Positions 55,817-62,664 of a DNA stretch of 64,000 nucleotides are shown here, piece by piece. Position numbers and translations under genes: made by a program. The notes below the pieces were generated by a model. It had not been told where the DNA came from, ran no database searches, and worked only from the letters and a program-made list of their open reading frames with translations. Positions within the stretch are counted from its first letter, which is position 1; each line of letters begins with the position of its first letter. The DNA comes from Ardenticatenaceae bacterium (GTDB taxonomy: Bacteria > Chloroflexota > Anaerolineae > Promineifilales > Promineifilaceae), in assembly GCA_020634435.1 (NCBI GenBank), contig JACKBS010000012.1, positions 248,001 to 312,000 on the forward strand. Reading direction: 5' to 3'.

Positions 55817-57343
55817 TTACCGACTGATCAGGGTCAGGATACCGTTGTTATCCAGCATATATTCAAAATAGAACCATTTTTCAGTTTCGGAAGCGGATTC
55901 CTTTTTAAATGCCGCGATCAGTCTCTCGCCATCGGTCTTGACATAGATAGAACCATAGACATCGATATTAGTTTTGGCAAGTTCCCCAATCATTTCGTCA
56001 ATATGTTTCCGACGTTCTGGAGTATTATTATTCGGCAGTTTATTGATCTCGCGTTTTAAGCGGGCTACTAATTTCTCATCCTCTTTTTCACGGGTCGAAC
56101 GCTGTAACTCGGTTGACAGAAGCACTGGAGCCTCACCTCGCCCGATGCGGCCAAGCCGTCCTAATAGATCTGGGCGGGGATGGACGTAACCTTCCTTGTC
56201 GCCAGATGAGATCACAAAGGCCGTTGGATGTACTGTTTCCATAAAAGCGTCAGTGACCTTTTCTGAGCCATGGTGGCAGACCTTCATAACGTCTGCGGCG
56301 AACCAAACGCTGACTGCCTGCTTCATGGCTTCGTATTCATCACTGCCTTTTGCTGGGAAAGAATTTAATCCGGCGTATTGAGTTAGCAGGAATTTCTCGG
56401 CATCTTCATTGAGGTCACCGCCGAAAAGCACCTTAATTTTAGAATACTGCAATCTCAAGATGACCGAGTGTCCGTTTTTGGTCTCGCCGTAATCGCCGAT
56501 CTTGCGCAATCTCGGCTTTCCGGTAAGGGTTTTCTCAACTAAGGGGCCCAATACTTCAATGGAGTAGGGCTTGTTATCTGAGGGTGCGAACTCAGGCATG
56601 AATATCCGTCCGGCTTCTTCCTTTCCGTGAAACGGAGATAAAATCTGGAGACTATTGATTTTCTGGTTTTCCAAAGCGGCACGCATGACGCTGGCAAACT
56701 TTTTTCTTCCAATGTCTACTTGGGGGCCAAAGAGTGCTTCTATATCATCTGTGTCGATAGCCAGATTTTCCAGATACTCCTCATTTAAAATGGGGTCCGT
56801 GGTCAAACCCCCAATTCTTTCAAACCCGTCACCGTCTGCCCGTTCTACCAGACCGTTGTGGTAGACCGTCTTGAAGCCAATCTTGGGATCCTCAAATATC
56901 GGTCTAAAGCCATAGTAATGGTCTTCGTCGGGATGAGTAATAATGGCTGCCTCAAAATTGAGGTCGCGATAGTTAGAGAAGCGAATTTTCAGAAATTCGT
57001 GCATATCTTGGCGCTCACCTGCATCGATGACTATAACACGCTCATCTGCAAGGCCTTCTGGTGTAATCAACACTGCACCGTCGCCCTGACCGACATCCAA
57101 GAAGATAATCTCCAAGGGGCGTTTCTCGCTGGTGAATCGGGTCTCAATATAAAGCGTGCGCGGATTATCTGATTCTGGAGCCCATATTATGCGTCGCCAA
57201 CCATTGCCAAGTGGAATGTTGGCTTGGTCATCATCGAGCAACAACCAGTCGCCCCACAATACTTGGCGAAAATTTTTCCCGTTTTGATCAACGAGCAACA
57301 CGGCTTCTCCATCTTTTGGTAATGCTACAAATGTATGAGCCAT
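55817..57343 (-). CDS. ComEC-like metallo-beta-lactamase-fold hydrolase
   Basis: A 508-aa cytosolic hydrolase. A short N-terminal SH3-like module (VLWGDWLLL) comes first. The MBL domain follows: FLDVGQGDGAVLITPEG (81-97), metal-binding HPDEDH (137-142, the HxDxDH motif), VLFGGDLNEDAEKF, and VCHHGSEKV. The final 100 residues are helical and variable. This is the soluble version of the ComEC/Rec2 MBL domain, without membrane helices or a signal peptide. Stand-alone forms occur in bacterial defence and nucleotide-signalling loci, and this one lies beside the EAD-TIR gene; nuclease or phosphodiesterase activity is likely and its substrate unknown. AAGGAAGG before the ATG supports the start. Confidence 0.8.
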   Translation of the reverse strand: MAHTFVALPKDGEAVLLVDQNGKNFRQVLWGDWLLLDDDQANIPLGNGWRRIIWAPESDNPRTLYIETRFTSEKRPLEIIFLDVGQGDGAVLITPEGLADERVIVIDAGERQDMHEFLKIRFSNYRDLNFEAAIITHPDEDHYYGFRPIFEDPKIGFKTVYHNGLVERADGDGFERIGGLTTDPILNEEYLENLAIDTDDIEALFGPQVDIGRKKFASVMRAALENQKINSLQILSPFHGKEEAGRIFMPEFAPSDNKPYSIEVLGPLVEKTLTGKPRLRKIGDYGETKNGHSVILRLQYSKIKVLFGGDLNEDAEKFLLTQYAGLNSFPAKGSDEYEAMKQAVSVWFAADVMKVCHHGSEKVTDAFMETVHPTAFVISSGDKEGYVHPRPDLLGRLGRIGRGEAPVLLSTELQRSTREKEDEKLVARLKREINKLPNNNTPERRKHIDEMIGELAKTNIDVYGSIYVKTDGERLIAAFKKESASETEKWFYFEYMLDNNGILTLISR

Positions 57344-57554
57344 TATTTTGCCTTCCTTAATTAATGGCCGGACCTTTTTCAGGGTCGGCTACAAAACAAC
57401 TGGTACATTACGAATAACCTGCCGAAGAAAACATTATGATATGGCCTTACTTACATGGGCAATGAAACCGGGCAGAAACGAAGATAATGATGTGATATCT
57501 GGCATCGGTGCTGCGAACCGCGAATGGCCAAGTTCAGTCTACTGAGGTTGATTC

Positions 57555-58010
57555 TTATGGGCTCGAGTATGACCAAATCCTATCCAGGAGGGCCACCAGG
57601 TACATAAAGCCGTGCGGCATAGGCAGGTAGGTAATATCAGCCGCCCACACCTGATTCGGCCGTTTGATGTTCAGACCGCGCAGCAGATAAGGATATTTCT
57701 TATGTTGCTGGTCTGGAATGGAGGTTCGGGGACGAGGATAGATAGCTTGTAGTCCCATTTTCCCCATTAACCGTGCAATTCGTTTGTGATTGACCGCGAA
57801 ACTATGTTGCTTGTTCAGGCGAGCCGTCATCTTGCGATATCCATAGAAAGGTGCGCGCGTTTACTCCTGGTCGATCAGCTGCATCTGTTCCAGGTTCAGC
57901 GGTGATTCGCTGGCTGCCAGTAGTAGGTGGCCCGGTTAAGACCAACCAGCTCACACTGACGGCGGATACTGAGGGCCGGCTGGCCTGTTTCAATCATCAT
58001 ACGCTTGACC
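57555..58010 (-). pseudogene. IS3 OrfB remnant
   Basis: It begins IETGQPALSIRRQCELVGLN, suffers a one-base loss near the WQPASESPLN segment and a TAC-to-TAA-type stop before TRAPFYGYRKMTARLNK. It is then cut after NQVWAADITYLPM..YLVALLD, within the first catalytic block of the integrase core. It has no activity. Confidence 0.8.
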
Positions 58011-58301
58011 TCAATCGAATTGGGCAGCTTTTTTTTTCAGCCACTCCAATTCCATCTTGAGGCGGCCGATTTGTTCATACAGTTCGGTTTCGCGAGCTTC
58101 TTGCTCACGCAGTTGCTGGGCCACCTTCTGGCCAAAGACGGTCGGTCCTTCGGCCAACAGTTGTTTTTTCCAGCTCTTTATCTGAGTGGGATGGACGTCG
58201 TGAGCGCTGGCGATTTCGTTGATCGTCTTGAGTTCTTTGACGGCTTCCAGCGCCACTTTGAACTTGAATTGCTGGCTATAGTTTTTCCGTTTTTTCGTCA
58301 C
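58011..58301 (-). CDS. IS3 OrfA (DNA-binding transposase subunit)
   Basis: A 96-aa protein with the IS3/IS911-type helix-turn-helix (QFKFKVALEAVKELKTINEIASAHDV) and a C-terminal leucine-zipper-like region (EQIGRLKMELEWLKKKAAQ). It is intact itself but belongs to a truncated element. Confidence 0.85.
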   Translation of the reverse strand: MTKKRKNYSQQFKFKVALEAVKELKTINEIASAHDVHPTQIKSWKKQLLAEGPTVFGQKVAQQLREQEARETELYEQIGRLKMELEWLKKKAAQFD

Positions 58302-58399
58302 TCGAAAACCTCCACAAGCTATAGTGTATTGAACCTTAGCCTGTGGTCTAGTTTTTGGGGTTCATCTTACTCTATACAGATCTTGCTGGCACAAGTTAT

Positions 58400-60754
58400 T
58401 TAAGCAAAGAAAGGAAATCCTGCCGGTTCTTCATATTCAAGCTCCGCCAAAAGAGCAGCAAGACCAGATTCACCTCGAAATAGACCTTCTTTGAATTCCC
58501 TTAGCGTCGCTTCCTCCTTTCTACCAATTTCCTGAACTGCAAGGTCAGCTAGGTGATAGGCACGCTTTTTCCAAGTCGCTTCTCGTGTCTGCTGCGACAG
58601 ATGCAATAAAGCGTAGCTTCGGCCAACTAAACCACAGCACAAACTTGCTACTCGTGCCGGACTCTCCCAACAGTGCCAACCTGTATGAACGGCTAGCTCA
58701 AGGTATCGTTGTTGCTGGAAAATTTGATAGGCAGCAGTCCATAAATATATATGCCCTGCACTCCCATTGCACCAGCCTGGCATTGCCGCCTGTTCATGCT
58801 GTAAGTCCCATGGCCATTGCACTCCCCGCCCATTTGGTTCAGCCCATTCAGCAAGTTCATGAAGCCGGGTCTCGAAATTTTGTGGAACTGTCCGCTGGGT
58901 CGCTGTGCACCAGCGTAGAATGGAATACAGCATTCCGGCCCAGCCATGTGCTGCGCCCAGATTAGTTAATTCACACAGGGGTCCGATAGGGTTCAGTGTC
59001 TCCAGATATCGCCACAAATTGTCAAACGTCGTTTCGCCTAAAACCAGCAGACCCGTGTCTTCCATCCACTCTCTGACCGTGGTGCTCTCTACCAGGAATG
59101 CGCAGTGTAGCAACACGCCAGCGATTCCAGTCGAGACATCGTAAATAGTACTTGGCTGATTAGCGGCTTGGACATATCGCCTTAGCCCATCGTATTCGCC
59201 TCTCAAATCCCCCATCGCCTGCGCCAACCGCATACGAGCCAGATGCACACCGAGTTCGGTGTGCAAAATAGAAATTGTGCCAACGGTTTCAGGAGTAATC
59301 TCTAGCTGTGAGTTGTAAAAGGCATCCGCTTTCCCAACGGCCGTTTCGGCACGTAACAACCATAGATTAGCCAACGCTAAGAGGTGTGGTTCTGCCTTGG
59401 CGCTCGCAATTCTAAGCAACGCTTCGGCAATACCCGCCGCGCCAAAGTTAATCGAAGCATACGGGGGACACGGCAGCCCTTCTTTAAATAAGTCGCCCTT
59501 CCAGCCGACTCGCTCAAGCCAACGTTGACTAAAATTGATGGTTGCAGGCAACTTTAATAGCGGTGAGACTGTTGTTTCCTTCATCTCTATACTGTTCCAA
59601 GCATCGGCAAACGCTGCCATACTTTCAAACCGAGCCTCTGGATGCTTGGACAGCGCCTGCGCCAGCAGTTGTTCCACCTCTGGCCACGGCGGGCAGCCAT
59701 GGTGTGCAAACGGTAGCGGCGGATCTTCAGCAATCTGTGCCATCATTGCTTCTTTTTCCAGCGAAAAATCAAGGTAGTGATGCCCAGTCAACATTTGGTA
59801 AAGGAGCACTGCAACTGCATACTGCTCACCGATCGCAGTCAAAGGTGGCGATTCTTCCCTATCCAGAGCGGCCGTGGCAAACTCTGGTTCGTAATAAAAG
59901 GGAACACCCCCGCGAAAAACGGACGTTTGCTGCGGTGCAACAGTCAACCCAAAGTCAATTAGATGAGCTACACCTGCCGCATCGATCAATAAATTGCCGG
60001 GATGCACATCCCCATGCAGCAACTGTTGGGCGTGCAAATCAGCATACACCTGCAAGATGGCACCGCCAAGCTGGAGCAGTCTGCGGCGGACAGCGGTATC
60101 GGAATTGGCACGAGCAGATTCCGCTGCTGCCGCCGCATTGACTCCCGGGCACCATGCCATTGCCAAATAAGGGCGTTCTTGATGAATGCCACTGCCAAGC
60201 AACGCTGGTGCAATCTTGCCGTTAAGCTGCTGCAAGATGCGTTTTTCGTTGGTCAACGCGCTATGCACTGCCGGGCTGACATCTGGACGGACCAACTTGA
60301 GTACGACAAATGTGCCATCATTTGTTTTGGCCTGATACAGTTCGGTGTCCTGTAGCTGGTGCAACGGCCGTATCACGGTAAACTCATCCACCTGATCCCC
60401 GCGATGCAATACAGGGAGCTTGTCAGCGGCTGTATCGTTGGAAACAAGCAGCTTCGTTTGCACCATTTGTTGGATAAATGGATACACTTCCTGTAGAAGC
60501 TTTTGCGGATTAAGCGAGCGCGGTACACAGTAGCGCAAAATTGCCTCAACCACTGTTTTCCCTGTGCGAAACTGTTCCAGCAGCGCAGCTGATTCTTCGC
60601 TAATAATTTTGGTGGGTAGGCGCGACTGTTGACGAGTCAACGCCACATCTTTTGGCTCGTATTGGAAACGACCGCGTGTCTCTTGGGGCAGTTGTTCAAC
60701 TGGAATCAACTGTACATCGCCGGGTAAAAAAAGTGTGTTTGTCATGTTGGTCAT
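58400..60754 (-). CDS. RRE-like / protein kinase / LanC-like fusion (lanthionine synthetase)
   Basis: 784 aa. Residues 20-110 resemble a PqqD-type RiPP recognition element. The Ser/Thr-kinase-like domain (about 120-400) keeps Lys153 (VVLKLVRP), HGDVHPGN (247-254) and DFG (267-269), as in class III/IV/V enzymes that phosphorylate precursor Ser/Thr. The LanC-like cyclase (about 430-784) has zinc-ligand candidates Cys662 (GWCNGSAG) and Cys706-Cys707 (CCG), the three-Cys pattern seen in ProcM-type cyclases, instead of the usual C-C-H. The lyase domain normally fused at the N-terminus is absent; a separate lyase-like gene ends 23 bases upstream. The ATG at 60754 is set by GGAGG 6 bases before it; a GTG at 60781 overlaps the previous gene. 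Confidence 0.8.
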   Translation of the reverse strand: MTNMTNTLFLPGDVQLIPVEQLPQETRGRFQYEPKDVALTRQQSRLPTKIISEESAALLEQFRTGKTVVEAILRYCVPRSLNPQKLLQEVYPFIQQMVQTKLLVSNDTAADKLPVLHRGDQVDEFTVIRPLHQLQDTELYQAKTNDGTFVVLKLVRPDVSPAVHSALTNEKRILQQLNGKIAPALLGSGIHQERPYLAMAWCPGVNAAAAAESARANSDTAVRRRLLQLGGAILQVYADLHAQQLLHGDVHPGNLLIDAAGVAHLIDFGLTVAPQQTSVFRGGVPFYYEPEFATAALDREESPPLTAIGEQYAVAVLLYQMLTGHHYLDFSLEKEAMMAQIAEDPPLPFAHHGCPPWPEVEQLLAQALSKHPEARFESMAAFADAWNSIEMKETTVSPLLKLPATINFSQRWLERVGWKGDLFKEGLPCPPYASINFGAAGIAEALLRIASAKAEPHLLALANLWLLRAETAVGKADAFYNSQLEITPETVGTISILHTELGVHLARMRLAQAMGDLRGEYDGLRRYVQAANQPSTIYDVSTGIAGVLLHCAFLVESTTVREWMEDTGLLVLGETTFDNLWRYLETLNPIGPLCELTNLGAAHGWAGMLYSILRWCTATQRTVPQNFETRLHELAEWAEPNGRGVQWPWDLQHEQAAMPGWCNGSAGHIYLWTAAYQIFQQQRYLELAVHTGWHCWESPARVASLCCGLVGRSYALLHLSQQTREATWKKRAYHLADLAVQEIGRKEEATLREFKEGLFRGESGLAALLAELEYEEPAGFPFFA

Positions 60755-60777
60755 CGTTATCCTCCACACCCAGCAAT

Positions 60778-61968
60778 TCACCGAGCCAATTGCTTAGGTT
60801 GCCACATTGATTGGTTAGGAACCCATGTCTCAATATCAATACCCTCAAGCGCCAGCCGGTCAAGCGCATAGCGCCATGGTTCGACGTCTGCTGTTTCCTC
60901 AGCGCGCAGCAAATGTTGGGCAAGTTGGTCACACAGCCACGAGCGCCAACTGATCAGCTCATGGCGGGCGAATGGAAGCGTTCCCGGCGGTGGATCCATT
61001 CCCCAAGAGAGCAGCCCAGCGCTGTCGATGGGGGCGGTAAAAGGAACACCGTGTACTGGGGTATCTTTAAGAGCGTTTTCCAATAAAGCTGCCGTTTCCG
61101 ACAGCGCTTCGAAATTAGGCAAGTAAACGACAAATTTGTCGGGTCGCAGCAGACCTGCGGCGTCTGCGCCCAATTTGAAGGCAGCTGCTGGGCTTTGCGA
61201 CAGTGCTTCAACGATTTTGGGCAGGATGTCAGGTAAGATTTCTGGACGTGGGCTGACATATAGTTTGTACGGAGCCGTCTGGGCACCTTTACTTGTTTTT
61301 CGTTGCCAACTGATCCAGCTGCTGTCTGCTTTGGGTTGCTGCGCTGCCCAAGCTCGCCGCAGCGCGCGGCTGCTGGCACTTGTGGGGTCAACTAACCGAA
61401 GCCAAGCATACACGTCGCTCCTGTCTGCTAGTCTTTTACGCCAGGCCGGGGTCAACGGCAAGATGTTGTAGCTGTAGAGACTATAGGCGAGCCGCGTGGC
61501 GTCTTGTTCCAGTAGCTTTTGGCCGTATTGCAACGCATCGTAGGAGAGAATGAGCAATGGGTGTGACGGTTGTTGCTGCGGCGTGCTGTTTGGCTGGTAC
61601 AGAATAGAATGAGCGGCCGCGCCGGATATAAAACGGCCGTTTTCCCCTGATACCGCCAGCACACCGTCTAGCACCAGCTCCGCTACCGCCTGCGTACACT
61701 CCTGCCCCAGCTTGCGCTGTAGATAGTAGGGAATAGCGCCTGGCTGTTTTAATGTAAGAAAAAGCAGGGCTGTTTCTTCATCCACCGCCTTTACGTTGCT
61801 GTTACGCTCATCTTTCGCCCATAGCACGCCATAAAACGTTTCGTTGGCTGCCAACTCACGCCACTGCGCCTGTAGCTCTGGAGCCAGACGCTCAAACGAA
61901 ATAAGACGATACGCATCGTTTGCGCAAAATTGATAGTCGAGCAACGGTTGTAAGTGAGTAGTGGACAT
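60778..61968 (-). CDS. HopA1/LanKC-lyase-like phospho-Ser/Thr lyase
   Basis: 396 aa. Residues 234-327 carry the segment shared by HopA1-type effectors and the lyase part of LanKC/LanY enzymes: YKLYVSPRPE, FKLGADAAGLLRPDKFVVY, HGVPFTA and LLSWGMDPP. Such lyases eliminate phosphate from Ser/Thr phosphorylated by the partner kinase, making dehydro-amino acids. Residues about 62-118 (VDEETALLFLTLK..LVLDGVLAV) look like a second PqqD-like winged helix that could bind the precursor leader. It sits between the candidate precursor and the kinase-LanC gene, in one operon. The lyase assignment is from motif resemblance and context. Confidence 0.65.
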   Translation of the reverse strand: MSTTHLQPLLDYQFCANDAYRLISFERLAPELQAQWRELAANETFYGVLWAKDERNSNVKAVDEETALLFLTLKQPGAIPYYLQRKLGQECTQAVAELVLDGVLAVSGENGRFISGAAAHSILYQPNSTPQQQPSHPLLILSYDALQYGQKLLEQDATRLAYSLYSYNILPLTPAWRKRLADRSDVYAWLRLVDPTSASSRALRRAWAAQQPKADSSWISWQRKTSKGAQTAPYKLYVSPRPEILPDILPKIVEALSQSPAAAFKLGADAAGLLRPDKFVVYLPNFEALSETAALLENALKDTPVHGVPFTAPIDSAGLLSWGMDPPPGTLPFARHELISWRSWLCDQLAQHLLRAEETADVEPWRYALDRLALEGIDIETWVPNQSMWQPKQLAR

Positions 61969-61981
61969 AGCTCTTTCTCAA

Positions 61982-62021
61982 TGCTGCTGGAGGCCAACCG
62001 GATGGCCGACTTCCAGCAGCA
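61982..62021 (-). terminator. Hairpin between candidate precursor and lyase gene
   Basis: TGCTGCTGGA (61982-61991) pairs perfectly with TCCAGCAGCA (62012-62021), with an inner GGCC/GGCC pair. There is no T-run, so it more likely stabilises or partly attenuates the transcript than ends it. Its position matches the lanA-lanM hairpin at 15453. Confidence 0.5.
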
Positions 62022-62037
62022 CCTAAAGGGGTAGTGC

Positions 62038-62496
62038 TTATTTCAAATTTTTCTTCATCGAACGAATTTCTTCGAGTGCCGCGTTGAGTTGTTCTTCAAG
62101 CTGCTCGGCTTCAGCCAGCGATTGTGGCTGCATCGCTTGCTCAAGCTGTACACCACGCTCCTCAACCTGTTGCAGCAGCTGCTTTAGTTGATCGCGCATG
62201 ACGTTAATGTTGTCCAAGTCCTGAAGTGCGGGTTGGACAATAGGCGATAGCGGATCCCCAATGTTCACAATGGGCGAGAAAGCAGTGCAGGTATCAAACC
62301 AAGTTATTGGCCAACAGGTCCTTGGAAAACGGGTTGGGAAGTCACAACCCGACCGCGGTAAGCAGCTATATGGATAACAACAAAATGGGGTTGTGTTAAT
62401 GGCAGTGGTACCGATCGTACAGAATTGGGGCGTTTGAGCAACAGTTCCTTGACCGCCAATGCCAACGGTTAAATCTTTGACGCGAAAAGTACGCAT
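62038..62496 (-). CDS. Candidate long RiPP precursor: Cys/Thr-rich core with coiled-coil tail
   Basis: 152 aa. It starts MRTFRVKDLTVGIGG, then residues 18-71 hold seven Cys (26, 39, 40, 45, 51, 61, 70) among many Thr/Ser, Pro and aromatics (TIGTTAINTTPFCCYPYSC). After a PIV-containing linker, residues 92-150 form a Cys-free charged coiled coil (RDQLKQLLQQVEERGVQLEQ). It is the first gene of the operon with the lyase and kinase-LanC genes, has a very strong AAAAGGAG site, and is followed by a hairpin. The likely reading is a lanthipeptide-type precursor whose recognition part may be the C-terminal coiled coil rather than a normal leader. The alternative is a Cys-rich structural protein unrelated to the enzymes. 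Confidence 0.6.
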   Translation of the reverse strand: MRTFRVKDLTVGIGGQGTVAQTPQFCTIGTTAINTTPFCCYPYSCLPRSGCDFPTRFPRTCWPITWFDTCTAFSPIVNIGDPLSPIVQPALQDLDNINVMRDQLKQLLQQVEERGVQLEQAMQPQSLAEAEQLEEQLNAALEEIRSMKKNLK

Positions 62497-62610
62497 TTTT
62501 GTCTCCTTTTAATGGCAAAAACATCCAGTTTTTCTAAGCATAAATAGCTATTCGCGAACGGCCGTATACTTTAATAAAGCCATCTTTTTTGGTTTTGTCA
62601 CAGAAAAACA

Positions 62611-62645
62611 AAAAGTGGCAACCGATTACGTCGGTTGCCACTTTT
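62611..62645. terminator. Strong bidirectional intrinsic terminator
   Basis: A perfect 15-base stem (AAAAGTGGCAACCGA against TCGGTTGCCACTTTT) with a 5-base loop, T-run on one side and A-run on the other. It lies between the gene ending at 62665 and the start of the precursor operon, so the latter should have its own promoter in 62497-62610; none was clear. Confidence 0.85.
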
Positions 62646-62664
62646 TGTTAGGTCAGGCCTCTGC

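Larger units (their letters stand above)
57555..58364 (-). mobile_element. Truncated IS3-family insertion sequence
   Basis: The outer end begins TGAACCCCAAAAACTAGA (complement, from 58364) and is followed by OrfA and a damaged OrfB that stops near 57560. The other end of the element is missing. A solo copy of the same end lies at 33622-33680. Confidence 0.8.

Noticed and set aside
59542..60141. Plus-strand ORF of 199 aa opposite the kinase-LanC gene
   Set aside because: It covers the conserved kinase motifs of the opposite strand; composition is that of a shadow frame.
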